A DNA stretch of 64,000 nucleotides from Halorientalis salina. Its GTDB lineage: Archaea > Halobacteriota > Halobacteria > Halobacteriales > Haloarculaceae. Shown in pieces: positions 37,688 to 47,280 of this stretch (positions are counted from its first letter, which is position 1; every line of letters begins with the position of its first letter). A program made the translations under genes and the position numbers. The notes below the pieces were generated by a model. The model saw only the letters and a program-made list of their open reading frames with translations, made no database searches and was not told where the DNA came from. The stretch covers positions 166,912 to 230,911 of the forward strand of contig NZ_SOSC01000005.1 in the NCBI RefSeq assembly GCF_005049285.1, given 5' to 3'.

Positions 37688-38712
37688 TGGCCACTCCGCT
37701 TTCTGGCGACCACCGGACGTGACCGAAGAGCCTGCTCCGTATCTCCATACGAAACCGTTTCGCCAGCCCAAAACGAGGCCACGAGTTCGACTGCCTCACT
37801 CGCAGGGATTGAATGCGTGCTACAGCCCTCGATCTCGCGAAGCCCGCGTTCGACACGGTTTCGTCGCTGTGTAAGCTCCCCGAACATGGCTTCGCGTTGT
37901 TCGGATACTGACGGGGCCAACCAGGCACGGACGAGTGTGCCGACCACCGGGAACTTCGCAAGATTCCAGATGACGCTATCGTGTTCGAACTGCACCTCTT
38001 CAGGTCCAACAGTGACGATCACGTAATGATCGCGGATCGTCATCTGGCGTTTTTCGAGGTCGGTCTCGTACCACTCGATGTAATTCTCGATCAGTGCCCG
38101 TAGTTGGGAATTCGCTTTCACATCAGCGTCCTGCAGTCGTGCTTCGTAGTGGCCGAGATAGTCTTCGATGGGAAAGTCCTGTGTCGTCGAGTAGATCTGA
38201 ATCGGAAACTCGACGACCGTGTTCAGGAAGTCCTCGAAGGAATCTGCTTTTCGCGCCCACTCCTCGCCCGTCGCCAGCGCCATGTTCGGTGGCTCGACTT
38301 GCACGAGTCCGATAAGCGTGCCATCGGTCCGCTCAATTGCTTCGTGGTCGGGATGAACCCGTTCGACCTGTGTATATTCCGCTGTCTCGTCGTGTTCGTC
38401 TTCAGTGTCGTTCGAGTAGAAACTGAGGACCATCTGTAGCCAATCGATACTACTCGTATAGTTCGGCGTCAACGAGACGAAAACCACCCCGAATGTGATG
38501 GCCACTCCCGCAATGGGGAGCGTCAGTGTCTGGACGGAATAGCCCGCAACTGCTGCAGAGGGGAAGAGCAGTTGCGTACAGAGGACGACGACCACGCCCG
38601 GAAAGAGCGCCAGGGCGACGTCGACGAGGCTATAGCTCCCGATGAGATTCGCATCGGTGTTCAGCGATTTCGGAATGCGTTTCGACGGATCGGTGTGTGG
38701 TGTCTGTGCCAT
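37684..38712 (-). CDS. Conjugation-operon protein with N-terminal membrane helices (VirB3/PrgI-like position)
   Basis: The 342-residue protein has two hydrophobic segments near residues 28-85 (VDVALALFPGVVVVLCTQLLF; AGVAITFGVVFVSL). A cytosolic domain of about 250 residues follows. Placement of a short two-helix membrane protein directly before VirB4, and the extra soluble domain resembling VirB4 N-terminal regions, suggest a VirB3/PrgI-type partner. Sequence homology is not certain. Confidence 0.7.
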   Translation of the reverse strand: MAQTPHTDPSKRIPKSLNTDANLIGSYSLVDVALALFPGVVVVLCTQLLFPSAAVAGYSVQTLTLPIAGVAITFGVVFVSLTPNYTSSIDWLQMVLSFYSNDTEDEHDETAEYTQVERVHPDHEAIERTDGTLIGLVQVEPPNMALATGEEWARKADSFEDFLNTVVEFPIQIYSTTQDFPIEDYLGHYEARLQDADVKANSQLRALIENYIEWYETDLEKRQMTIRDHYVIVTVGPEEVQFEHDSVIWNLAKFPVVGTLVRAWLAPSVSEQREAMFGELTQRRNRVERGLREIEGCSTHSIPASEAVELVASFWAGETVSYGDTEQALRSRPVVARKRSGQ

Positions 38713-39996
38713 TTAGTTGATGTAGCGTGGTCGGTCGTCGTCATCGTGCGTTCGAGTCGTGTCACGATCACGGAGTGTCTCAAAATTCGAAGATCGATTC
38801 TGCTCGGAGTCCTCGCTCGCGGTGTCTGTCGGAGATGAATCGGTACTTCCAGCGTCACCGCTCTGGGAGGCGCTGCCGCCTCCATTACTGCCGCCCCCAC
38901 CGTTCCCGCCGTTCCCGTCACGACTGTCGAACACTGTTCGTAGTCGCGTCGAGGTCTCTGCGAGTTGTGCCCCGGCCGAGTGGGCACGCGATCCACCTGA
39001 GTCTAACAGATACTGTCCGTCACGGGTAGCCGCCGGCTTGCCCTCCGTTCCACGCGAGAAGTTTCTGCCAGCATGCTTCGTTTTCGACCCTGCTTCACGG
39101 GTCTTCGCAATCCGTTTCTGGCCACGAGATGCTGACATCCGGTGTGATGCCCGATCGGCGACGAAGAAGATCGCCCCCGCCTGCCAGAACAGCACCAGTG
39201 GCGAGAGGACGGCGATGAGCGGGATGATAAGGGCCGTAAGCCACAGCCCTAATCCTTCCATTGATGGATCGACGCTCGACCCCAAGAGTTCGCCGAGTCT
39301 GAACAGGATTGCAACCGGGATCGTCATGAACAGGAACGGGACGTAAAAGCCCGCCAGCCGGCTCACGAACCGCGAGACGAGAACGAACGGCCCGACGCCC
39401 GGAATCCATAGTGCAATCAAAATCGGCATCAGCAGGACGAACAGATAGAGCACGACCTCTCGTGCGAGATAGATCAGTGCAATCAGCACGAAGAGGACGA
39501 AATCTGCTGAGAGTGTGATAACGGTACCGAGAACACCCAGTGACCCGAACGAGAGCGTCTCGAATAGTGTGATGTCTGAGAGGGACGGAACGATGATATC
39601 GGCAAGTGCAGCAGTAAATCGCAGTGAGAGCGCTGCGATCCACCACCACATCAGAATACCCAGTAGGCCGGAGAACGAGCGTTTCTTGAGTTTCGTCCGG
39701 TGGTAGCTACTGAAGAGGTGGCTCGTTGTCTCGAAGAAGATCACGAGACCGATGGACACGGCCCAGAGGAACAGCGCCAGTGGAACGGTGTTGTCCCAGT
39801 AGTAGTCGTAAATCCCAGGCCACGCTCCGTTCGTGGGTGGGCCGAAGACTGCATTCGGGTGTTTGGTTCCGACGACTACCTCAACTAAACTATCAGCATG
39901 CTTTTCGATGACCTTTGTTACCGGCTCGAAGAGCGTCGTTAGTACTTTTTCCGCAGCACCGACAATCACGTCCTGTAGGGATTTTAGCTCAGCCAT
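38713..39996 (-). CDS. TrbL/VirB6-like polytopic membrane protein
   Basis: The 427-residue protein has about six to seven membrane helices between residues 60 and 295. A basic then Gly/Ser/Asp-rich tail of 130 residues follows (GNGGNGGGGSNGGG). Such a fold with a long hydrophilic tail is typical of TrbL/VirB6 inner-membrane channel components. It overlaps the upstream gene's stop by 1 nt, indicating one operon. Confidence 0.78.
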   Translation of the reverse strand: MAELKSLQDVIVGAAEKVLTTLFEPVTKVIEKHADSLVEVVVGTKHPNAVFGPPTNGAWPGIYDYYWDNTVPLALFLWAVSIGLVIFFETTSHLFSSYHRTKLKKRSFSGLLGILMWWWIAALSLRFTAALADIIVPSLSDITLFETLSFGSLGVLGTVITLSADFVLFVLIALIYLAREVVLYLFVLLMPILIALWIPGVGPFVLVSRFVSRLAGFYVPFLFMTIPVAILFRLGELLGSSVDPSMEGLGLWLTALIIPLIAVLSPLVLFWQAGAIFFVADRASHRMSASRGQKRIAKTREAGSKTKHAGRNFSRGTEGKPAATRDGQYLLDSGGSRAHSAGAQLAETSTRLRTVFDSRDGNGGNGGGGSNGGGSASQSGDAGSTDSSPTDTASEDSEQNRSSNFETLRDRDTTRTHDDDDRPRYIN

Positions 39997-40889
39997 TATT
40001 TCTGAACCAACTCAATCTCCGCTTCGGTGCAGACATACCGGCCAAATGGTCCTGTTTTGATACTCTCTCCCGTAACTTGGGCTGAAATCTCCTGAGAAAG
40101 TATCCCCTCAGACGCAGTCCCTACAATGACCGTCATGTCGACTGGTCTATCGTCACAAGTCGGCTGATCGTTCTCAGGAAAGACAAGAGGAGGGTTAATA
40201 CCCACAAAACGTCTACTTTCGCCGGGCGTGATTATCGATTCATCCGGATCCTTATTTACAAAATAGGGAAGTCCGGGACTTGATGTCAAGTCATCATTTG
40301 CGGCGTAATTTGGCGAGTCTTGGTAGGAGATATCGTATATCCATGTTGGCGCGGTACCAGTGTTAGATATTTCAACAGATAGCTTTCCATAATCTTCGTC
40401 ATACTTCTCCCGATGAAACTGCTGGGCGTCAGTAATCTCAAGCGACGGTTCGAGATTGATTGAGACGGTTTCTGTCTCGATATCTTCTCCAATGAGCACC
40501 AGTTCGTGGTCCCCAGGCGTATAGTGGGTATAGCCACCCGAGAGTGGATCGACATCCAGAATCTGAAGACGGACTGTCCGTTCGCCCGTCGCGACCGACT
40601 CCCGAGTGAATAACTCGCCGTCGGGTCCGATCAGATTCACTCGCGAAAGGCCATGTCCATCTTTCAGATGAACCACGAGATGCTGTACATCGAACTCGAC
40701 TTCCTGAACCAGCGAACTCTGATCGGCTGGATCATCCGGAGTCGTTTCCGAATCAGTACCTGGTGAACCGCGCTGTGAAAGCCCGACAACACCGGAGAGA
40801 ATGCCGATGGCACCCAACCCGAGGAGCGAACGCCGTGTCCACTTCGAGCCGACAGAGCCGCTGTCTGCGTCTTCTGCGGATCGACGCAT
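39996..40889 (-). CDS. Secreted Tat-type protein of the conjugation-like operon
   Basis: The 297-residue protein has a twin-arginine signal (TRRSLLGLGAIGILSGVVG, Arg19-Arg20) and a predicted beta-rich exported domain with conserved Asn/Asp turns. It lies between TrbL-like and a large surface protein. Likely an extracytoplasmic component of the secretion apparatus; no homologue is recognised. Confidence 0.7.
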   Translation of the reverse strand: MRRSAEDADSGSVGSKWTRRSLLGLGAIGILSGVVGLSQRGSPGTDSETTPDDPADQSSLVQEVEFDVQHLVVHLKDGHGLSRVNLIGPDGELFTRESVATGERTVRLQILDVDPLSGGYTHYTPGDHELVLIGEDIETETVSINLEPSLEITDAQQFHREKYDEDYGKLSVEISNTGTAPTWIYDISYQDSPNYAANDDLTSSPGLPYFVNKDPDESIITPGESRRFVGINPPLVFPENDQPTCDDRPVDMTVIVGTASEGILSQEISAQVTGESIKTGPFGRYVCTEAEIELVQK

Positions 40890-42617
40890 CTACACACCCC
40901 TCCAGGGTGGCCAGACATCCCAGCCGGTTATCCGGTCGATGAGGAACACACCGACGAGGAACATCGATACTGGAACCGCAAATCGAAACAGCGTCCCAAA
41001 CCATTCGAGGATGGTTCCTCTGGCATAGACGACATCTGAATCTGGCGTATAGCCAGGTGTATTCCACCACCAGAAACTGGGCACATACCTGGCAGAAAAG
41101 GCACCATTTGCCCGCGGGAGTGTGGCTATGACCGTCCCGTTCTCGGTCGTATTGAACCGCTCACCGGCCAGGACGACGTACCCATCTCGCTGTGCTGTTT
41201 CAATTGGCTTGCCCGTTGCGTTCTCCCGCAATGAGAGCTTGATCCGCACTGAATCCGATTCCCGGTCGAGAACTTCGAGCGTAAGATTGCTCTCGTAGAT
41301 GGACATCTCTGCGAAGGACGACGGCTCTGCTTCGACCGTTGTGCCGCGAACCAAGCCTTTGGCAATTACGTTGGAAAGGTCGTGATCCGTCGTTCGCGTC
41401 CGTGTCGCGATCCCGAAACTCGCCTCGTATGGCTCAGTGAGCGAATCGAGGTTGATCGCATCGGGAAGCGTCGGCGGTGACGTCGTCTCTCCGTAGGTTT
41501 CCAGAAGCGTCACGTTCGCACGCGGCGACACTGACGGCCCCGTCTCGATAGGGAACGCACTCACCTGCAACGGTTGGGATGGCGAGCGAATCGTCTGGTG
41601 TCCGTCTGCATCCGATCGGGTCAGAACGTCCCAGTCCTGATCGCGGGCAGTGTAAAAGCGCCAGACACCGTTGACATCTCCATTTGGGACGGTGTGGCCA
41701 AGCCACGGGTCGCTCTTGTAGACGACTAAGCCGAGATCACCGTTGGGATACTTCGCGCGATACCCCGATATCGACAGGTCATACACTGAGACGTCGAGTG
41801 TATCCCTGACTGTGAGTGTTTCAGAGGCGGCTTCTCGGTCGCGGATAACCTCCGTACAGTCGCCATCAGCACTCCGATTCGTACAGCGTTCGGTGATCTT
41901 CGTAAGGTCTGCTTCGATATCGGCCGTGAGTGAGAGTGTTAGATCATCGCTTCGATAGCTGTCGAGGCCCTCGTATTCGAACTCGACTACCTGTGCTCCA
42001 TCCTGTCGTGAAACGACGGTATCGTCGACGAGCAGTCTGACCTCTTCGATGCTCGATGAACGGTATTCCCAGATCGTCCGCTCCCCAACGGGGCCAGTTG
42101 GCTCAGGAATCTCGATTCGGTAGTCGACAGCTCCCAGCAATTGGCCCGATGGTCTGATATACAGCGGCTGCTCACCGCTTGTAAGCCGTGCGCGTGTCGA
42201 CGGCTGGACGGCAAAGATATTCGCGGTCGCGTCCTTGAGGAAGGTCCGGTCTCGAAGCCTTGCATCCGAGGGATAGACCGAACGTCGTCGATCCGTAGTC
42301 GGATACTCTCGTATATCCCCACGATTCCACTGTTCGACTTCTATGGGTGGTTCATCGAGTGGGATGTCCGTCCCGTTCGCAAGGACAGCGAGTGCTGATC
42401 GTGATGGTCCTTCATACTCTTCGGGCGGGATGAATTGATCACGGTCACCGGACCAGAGGATCGAAAACGTCTCTGTATCCAGCCCGTGATCGGTTTGATT
42501 CGGTGGTGAGCCGAGCGTGGCTGTTGCTCCAGCAGAGGGTGTGACCGTGGCTGTCGAAACAACGGCGGTCATCACGAGTAGTCCGAGACCACCGAGGAGG
42601 GATCTCAGAAGCCGCAA
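40890..42617 (-). CDS. Large extracytoplasmic membrane-anchored protein of the conjugation-like operon
   Basis: About 575 residues. A hydrophobic signal (RLLRSLLGGLGLLVMTAVV) starts at a TTG (42617) inside the preceding gene. Around 480 beta-rich residues with many Asn-X-Ser/Thr sites follow, then a C-terminal membrane anchor (FRFAVPVSMFLVGVFLIDRI). An upstream frame to 42695 is open, but the signal begins at about 42617. The topology suggests a surface-exposed adhesin or pore part. Confidence 0.7.
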   Translation of the reverse strand: MRLLRSLLGGLGLLVMTAVVSTATVTPSAGATATLGSPPNQTDHGLDTETFSILWSGDRDQFIPPEEYEGPSRSALAVLANGTDIPLDEPPIEVEQWNRGDIREYPTTDRRRSVYPSDARLRDRTFLKDATANIFAVQPSTRARLTSGEQPLYIRPSGQLLGAVDYRIEIPEPTGPVGERTIWEYRSSSIEEVRLLVDDTVVSRQDGAQVVEFEYEGLDSYRSDDLTLSLTADIEADLTKITERCTNRSADGDCTEVIRDREAASETLTVRDTLDVSVYDLSISGYRAKYPNGDLGLVVYKSDPWLGHTVPNGDVNGVWRFYTARDQDWDVLTRSDADGHQTIRSPSQPLQVSAFPIETGPSVSPRANVTLLETYGETTSPPTLPDAINLDSLTEPYEASFGIATRTRTTDHDLSNVIAKGLVRGTTVEAEPSSFAEMSIYESNLTLEVLDRESDSVRIKLSLRENATGKPIETAQRDGYVVLAGERFNTTENGTVIATLPRANGAFSARYVPSFWWWNTPGYTPDSDVVYARGTILEWFGTLFRFAVPVSMFLVGVFLIDRITGWDVWPPWRGV

Positions 42618-43018
42618 CTCGCCCCACCTGCAACGACGTTGTTCAAGAGGAACTGCAGGATGACGGTCGCCAGCGGTGCAACGATCACACCCCAAATGAG
42701 CGCCTGATTGCGCAATTCTTTGATCTCTTTTTTCAGGTCGGCACGCCGCACCGCGGGCGTTGCGACCGTTGCTGCCAGAAAGAGCGTCCCACCAATGAGT
42801 GGCCCACCGAACTGGATGATCGAGAAGATGTTCCGGACCGTCTCTGCCATATCGGTCGAACAGAACGATTCACCGACGGACTGTGCCAAGACGGGGTCGA
42901 CAGCAGTGAGACTCAACAAGAGCCCGGTGAAAGCGGCCATCCGAACGGAGCGAGCAAATCTGATAAACGAACGACGAATCGAGAGTGATTCCTCTGTCTG
43001 TGTTGTGTCAGTTGACAT
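42605..43018 (-). CDS. Pilin-like small membrane protein (VirB2/TrbC-like)
   Basis: The 137-residue protein has a signal-like helix (AAFTGLLLSLTAVDPVLAQ) and two further helices (IIQFGGPLIGGTLFLAATVA and LIWGVIVAPLATVILQF). This matches VirB2/TrbC pilins: signal peptide plus two helices. It is the first gene of the conjugation-like operon. A TATA-like tataatat (about 43181) is upstream. Confidence 0.75.
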   Translation of the reverse strand: MSTDTTQTEESLSIRRSFIRFARSVRMAAFTGLLLSLTAVDPVLAQSVGESFCSTDMAETVRNIFSIIQFGGPLIGGTLFLAATVATPAVRRADLKKEIKELRNQALIWGVIVAPLATVILQFLLNNVVAGGASCGF

Positions 43019-43301
43019 AGTTGCTACTCAGCGCGTCACTTGTGTCAAAACCAACCGAGGGAAGGAATTGACCCTAAAGCGACTAGTACGGATGAAAGAG
43101 TGCAAGGTCTGAAGATAAAGATATTGTATTGCGTCGCAGTCGTGCGTTTTTGGGTAGTAGTACGCAACTATCTGGTTATAATATAGTCCGGACTGTGTCA
43201 CGTTTGTCTCGTACAAATGTTACGCTGACGCAAAGATGATATTGAATATCTCTCTTAAATCAACGACAAAGGACTAAACGCCCCCGTGTTATACGCTCAG
43301 T

Positions 43302-43805
43302 GTGGCCTCAGAAGACGACCAGTATCGTATTACAGATCTGTCTACGATCACTCCAGAGAACTTCAAATACCGAAATTTACAGTTTCTCAAAAGTGACCTG
43401 GAGTATGAACAAACTGGTCAGGAAACGTTCGAACAACTTCGGCATCAGATCTGGACCACACGGAACGGAGACCTTCAGCGAGTTCTTACGGAATTCCCAT
43501 ACAGTGCATCACTCAAAGAGCAGTGTGCCGGATGGATGCATGCTGTCGTTGGGAAGCACTTTTTCCCAGATGCAAACCACCGAACTGCTGTTGCCCTCCT
43601 CCGAAAACTACTAAATGATAACCGAATTCGGTATGCGAAGTGGTCTCTTGAACGACTTCGAGACGCACGTCAAGACTCTCATGCGGTTCGTCGTGAAATC
43701 GAGCCTGTTCGGCTAGATACGTTGTACCGAAAAGACCAACTCTACCACGTCTGGTGGAGGTTTTTCGATGATGAGCTCTCGATCCAGAAGAGCGGCGAAA
43801 GTTAG
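43302..43805 (+). CDS. Fic-domain protein
   Basis: A 167-residue protein starting at GTG. The Fic motif is HFFPDANHRTA (His86, Asp90, Asn92, Arg94), close to the consensus HxFx(D/E)(A/G)NxR, so AMPylation or related nucleotidyl transfer is likely. No inhibitory (S/T)xxxE(G/N) helix is obvious. Its stop abuts a convergent 33-codon frame. No antitoxin is adjacent on the same strand. Confidence 0.75.
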   Translation: MASEDDQYRITDLSTITPENFKYRNLQFLKSDLEYEQTGQETFEQLRHQIWTTRNGDLQRVLTEFPYSASLKEQCAGWMHAVVGKHFFPDANHRTAVALLRKLLNDNRIRYAKWSLERLRDARQDSHAVRREIEPVRLDTLYRKDQLYHVWWRFFDDELSIQKSGES

Positions 43806-43907
43806 CTACTCGTCGTCTTCAGGCTCATCAGCTAAAACTGCATATAGATTCTTATTTTCTTCGACGTCACGGGCCATATCCCGCTCAGCGTCCCAGTTCA
43901 TTCCCAT
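43806..43907 (-). CDS. Possible 33-residue acidic microprotein convergent with Fic
   Basis: An open frame MGMNWDAERDMARDVEENK... ends one base after the Fic stop, on the opposite strand. Its acidic, helical composition is plausible for haloarchaea, but 33 codons is little evidence. Confidence 0.3.
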   Translation of the reverse strand: MGMNWDAERDMARDVEENKNLYAVLADEPEDDE

Positions 43908-44000
43908 GGTAGTTCAAAAGCGGTGCCAAAACATAGACGTTGGGATTTTTGTACCGTCCCTCTTCAAGACACAGCCCAGTTCAGCCAATTTCAAAAAGAA

Positions 44001-44429
44001 TCACTCAGGAAGTGTCTTCTTTCCAGTCCGAACGCACTCCCAGCAGGGGAACTCATCGAAACACTCGGTGCATTCCTCGGCCGCTTCTGAAGACGTATCC
44101 GTGTCCTCAGCCGACTGGTCTGACCCGACAGTCGTCCCTCCATCAGTCGCCACGTTTGACGATGCTGCAGCAAGAATCGGTCGTCGAATCGCAACTGCAA
44201 CGCGGTGTTTACACGCACCCTCGAAGCGTGCATCTGCCGGGCAGGTGCATGCTGTCGGAAGGCCATCGTGGACAGTCACGAGGTATTCGTGATTTTCGGG
44301 GTCTGCGTGGCTCCCGTTTCTGATGTGAACACCTTCTGGCGTGAGCGTATACTCGAACGCTTCGTACTGAGCGCGTTTTACAACTCGATTCGTAAACTCC
44401 AGTCGGGAGAGTGGATGTATCTCAGACAT
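44001..44429 (-). CDS. SWIM zinc-finger protein
   Basis: A 142-residue protein with CTCPADARFEGACKHRVAVA, the CxC...CxH zinc ligands of a SWIM domain (about 78-98). A Cys-rich tail follows (ECTECFDEFPCWEC) that may bind a second metal. SWIM proteins bind nucleic acid or partner proteins. ATG 44429 starts with a conserved-looking PLSRLEFTNRVVKR. The GC-rich element at 44458-44486 lies 28 nt upstream. Confidence 0.75.
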   Translation of the reverse strand: MSEIHPLSRLEFTNRVVKRAQYEAFEYTLTPEGVHIRNGSHADPENHEYLVTVHDGLPTACTCPADARFEGACKHRVAVAIRRPILAAASSNVATDGGTTVGSDQSAEDTDTSSEAAEECTECFDEFPCWECVRTGKKTLPE

Positions 44430-44457
44430 TCGATCAGCGGGCCACACACAAAGATGT

Positions 44458-44486
44458 GCCCCGCACCCCTCGGGGGCAATAAAATA
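44458..44486 (-). promoter_or_regulatory. GC-rich promoter element, copy 1 (SWIM gene)
   Basis: On the minus strand: tatttt then TGCCCCCGAGGGGTGCGGGG, ending 28 nt before the start codon. The same layout precedes three other genes (46518, 50609, 51334). It sits between the TATA candidate and the expected transcription start. Confidence 0.6.
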
Positions 44487-44885
44487 CGTCGCCGGAGCGT
44501 TCACCGGAAAGCCGGTGTGTCTTCAGGCAGAGTGATAAGTGAGGTGAGACTACCAGTCACTCCCGAGTGACTGTCGTGCCTGTTCGTATCCCGCATGTGT
44601 ACGCCAGGTACTCCCAGAGCCGACGTGTTTGACCTCATATTCACCCTGACAGGTACCACACCGATATCGCTCGTTGGGATACTGAACCGGTTTCGAGGCA
44701 CGATGTCGAGAGACTTGCCAGTCACAGTCCGATTCGATACACGCGAGTTCTATGCGCGCATCCGTGAAGGATCGACACTGTAGCGGTGCATCGACCTCGT
44801 TGGCTTTCTGGACAAACCGATCACCGTGGCTTGACTCGCCGAAATGAGCGAACTCCCAGGCGTGGACGAGTTCGTGTGTAAACTA

Positions 44886-46324
44886 CCCCACCCTACTCGC
44901 TCACGGCTTCACCGTTCGCTTCGTTGAGAGTGGGGATTTCGCGTGGACTCCCGTTCTGGCCGCCGTCGGCGGCAGGCTCGTAATTGCCGTTCACGTTCAG
45001 CGTCCCGCGATTCAAGCGCACGTTTACGGGTGCGCCTCCGTCCGACGACTTTTGCGCCGAGCGGAGATACTTCAGGCCAATATTCTTCGCCGCGTTGTAG
45101 TCCGCGTGGGATGAGTACCCGCACTTCAGGCACTCAAATACGTCCTGTCCATTCGAGGTCGGGCGGTTGTTCTCGTGCGTGAATCCGCACTTGGAACATC
45201 GTTGAGAGGTGTAGGCAGGACTCACTTGCTCGACCGAGATACCGAACATCTCGGCTTTGTACTCAACGTACTCGAACAGGCGTCGAAACGCCCACGCGTG
45301 GAACTTTTTGGCGCGAGGCATCTGCTCACGAATCCCCGTCAGGTTCTCGAACGCGATCACGTCGCAGTCGTTGTCAGCGGCTTCCGCAACGAGTTCCTTC
45401 GAGACGGTGTGTAGGAAGTGATCGTAGCGTCCCGTCTCAGTTCGTCCGACTGATTGGATGGTTTCGTGAGCGGCCCGCGTTCCACGCTGTTGGAGCGACC
45501 CGCGCCGCTTCTCGAACTCGCGGTGCCAGTGGTTCAACTCCGACCCGTTCCAGAAGGTGCCTGTGGATGTGACGGCGACGTTTTCGATGCCGAGGTCAAC
45601 GCCGAGGACTGTCCTGTGCTCGTCGTTGCCGTCGTCGGTAGTCTCGAACTCCGCGTCCGCCTTTGTTCGGACGTGAAGGTAGAACTCGCCGTCGCGGTAG
45701 TGCAGTTCTGCGCCCGTCACCTCGTAGTCGTCGTTGAACAGATACTCTGAGTGGGGCGTCTCGCGGTTCTCATCGGGCAGGACGTACTCGGCGGTGATGC
45801 GTCCTTCGACGGTTGAGAGCGTGGCGTGGTCGTCGTTGAACGTCGCACACCGCTTGTCGTAGACGAGCGTCGGCGCAGAGAACTGCGGCTTCCCCGCGTA
45901 GTCACCTTGCTTCCAGCGGGCGACGACGCTCTGGACGGCGTCGGCGGCCTTGTTACGGGCGTTCTGGACGAGGTTCGCTTGAAGCCTCGTCTCTGCCCGT
46001 ACATCGTCGTATGTTTCGCGTTGAAGTTCGGATTTGCTCGTAGTCTTGTACTCGCCTTGCCACGCGTAGTCTACGACGTAGTTGGCGGCCCACAGGAACT
46101 CGGAGATGGTTTCGTGGAGGAGGTTGGCCTCACTGTCGGCCACGTCGAGTTTGACGGGGACGGTACGACGCACCTCCATCCGTGTTTCAGATGTGACCCT
46201 ATGTCTTTAAATTAGTAACGTTTCGGTGGGGGAGTCAGCCAGCCATCGAGCGTGGGTGGTGTAGTACCGTGTCGGTTTCCTCTCCGACCTACTCGCTCGC
46301 TACGCTCGCTCCTTGAGGTCGGAG
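44886..46324 (-). mobile_element. IS200/IS605-type element B (tnpB only) inside the SprT-like gene
   Basis: The right end is near 44885 with a hairpin ccccaccct...agagtgggg. The left end is bounded by a hairpin with 9-bp arms CTCCGACCT/AGGTCGGAG at 46282-46324. Junctions with both gene halves place the edges to within a few bases. No target duplication is expected for this family. Confidence 0.7.
44893..46179 (-). CDS. tnpB: TnpB RNA-guided nuclease of IS200/IS605 type (copy 2)
   Basis: A 428-residue relative of copy 1. RuvC residues are Asp in [11 protein letters not shown], Glu in IAFENLTGI (here Asn follows Glu), and Asp in [11 protein letters not shown]. The zinc ribbon is CSKCG...CLKCG. 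The C-terminus extends beyond copy 1 with [14 protein letters not shown]. Intact and potentially active. Confidence 0.9.
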   Translation of the reverse strand: MEVRRTVPVKLDVADSEANLLHETISEFLWAANYVVDYAWQGEYKTTSKSELQRETYDDVRAETRLQANLVQNARNKAADAVQSVVARWKQGDYAGKPQFSAPTLVYDKRCATFNDDHATLSTVEGRITAEYVLPDENRETPHSEYLFNDDYEVTGAELHYRDGEFYLHVRTKADAEFETTDDGNDEHRTVLGVDLGIENVAVTSTGTFWNGSELNHWHREFEKRRGSLQQRGTRAAHETIQSVGRTETGRYDHFLHTVSKELVAEAADNDCDVIAFENLTGIREQMPRAKKFHAWAFRRLFEYVEYKAEMFGISVEQVSPAYTSQRCSKCGFTHENNRPTSNGQDVFECLKCGYSSHADYNAAKNIGLKYLRSAQKSSDGGAPVNVRLNRGTLNVNGNYEPAADGGQNGSPREIPTLNEANGEAVSE

Positions 46325-46517
46325 GCTCCACCTTGTATTCCGCTGAAATGTCCCACGCCAGTTGATCGGTATCAAGATCGAGGGCAACCGTCTTTGCATA
46401 GGTTGCTGCTCGTTCGAGAAGTTCTCGTTTGGTCAGTGGAGTACTCGGTCGTTTCTGCCAAATCGAGGCATCGAGAGTCAGTTGTTCAATCATAGTAATT
46501 GAGAGCGCACGAGTACG

Positions 46518-46544
46518 CGCCCTCGCCCCTCAGGGCGAGAAAAT
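46518..46544 (-). promoter_or_regulatory. GC-rich promoter element, copy 2 (SprT-like gene)
   Basis: On the minus strand: gatttt, then CGCCCTGAGGGGCGAGGGCG, ending 24 nt before the SprT-like start at 46493. It has survived although the gene is broken. Confidence 0.55.
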
Positions 46545-46752
46545 CAGCCTGGAACTGTCGGTTATACTGGAAGCAGCGCGAAAGCCCCAATTTACTCGTG
46601 GCTTCCTCCTTGACTCTCTGTAACGCCGGTTTTTCAAACAAAATCACAGAGATAAAAAGCTGAATCTTCTATCGATCCCCCGAACCAACTTCGGTCTCGC
46701 ATATATTTGGATAATGCAAAGATATATTGAGCGAGCCAACCTACAGAGGGTT

Positions 46753-47280
46753 ATGACCGAGTTCGATCCAGCCCCAGAATCTGACGCTCCCCAGCGACGG
46801 GACCAAGAGGGAACCGACACCTTTGGGCGTGTCTACGACGTCGTCCTCGGGATTACATCGCCGACTGCATACACTGAGATTGCAGAGCTTGCGGACTGTT
46901 CTCCCAACGCTGCGAAAAAGCACCTTGAACGCTTGGTGGAGATGGGCATCGTTCGCGCAGACAGCAACAGTCGCCCTGCGAGATACGAACGAAACGATGG
47001 ATATCTGGAATGGCAGGAGGCCAGTCGGATCGCAACCGACCTCTCTCTCGAAGAGATTATCGACCGTGTAGAGGCGCTTGAAGCTCAGCGCAACGAATAC
47101 GAAGCGCAGTTTGAGACGACAAATCCAACAGACGTCTCCGTGGTCGACCATGGTGATCACGACACCATCCATGACCGGATGATTGCTGTCAGTGAGTGGC
47201 AAGGTTTAACCCGGGACATCCGCCTCTATGAACTCGCTCGCCAACTCTCCCAGAACGATGGGCATCTCATTCCAGCGTAA
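46753..47280 (+). CDS. HTH protein of the DUF7342 type (copy 2), probable antitoxin/regulator
   Basis: A 175-residue paralogue of 33144-33704: TAYTEIAELADCSPNAAKKHLERLVEMGIV and YERNDGYLEWQEASRI. The coiled C-terminal region contains EALEAQRNEYEAQF. Its stop overlaps the next gene's ATG by one base (TAATG). A long dyad atatat...atatat (about 46700-46730) overlaps the promoter. By context it may regulate or neutralise the TumE-like protein. Confidence 0.75.
   Translation: MTEFDPAPESDAPQRRDQEGTDTFGRVYDVVLGITSPTAYTEIAELADCSPNAAKKHLERLVEMGIVRADSNSRPARYERNDGYLEWQEASRIATDLSLEEIIDRVEALEAQRNEYEAQFETTNPTDVSVVDHGDHDTIHDRMIAVSEWQGLTRDIRLYELARQLSQNDGHLIPA

Larger units (their letters stand above)
44550..46493 (-). 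pseudogene. SprT-like zinc metalloprotease gene split by a tnpB element
   Basis: The N-terminal piece (46493 to about 46325) encodes MIEQLTLDASIW...QLAWDISAEYKV. The C-terminal piece (about 44884 to 44550) encodes THELVHAWEFAHFGESSHGD with the HExxH motif, followed by two CxC-type zinc cysteine pairs and SGSTWRTHAGYE. Both match haloarchaeal SprT-like proteins. Element B lies between them. About 30-35 residues in the middle appear to be missing, so the insertion came with or was followed by a small deletion. The gene is inactive. Confidence 0.75.
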
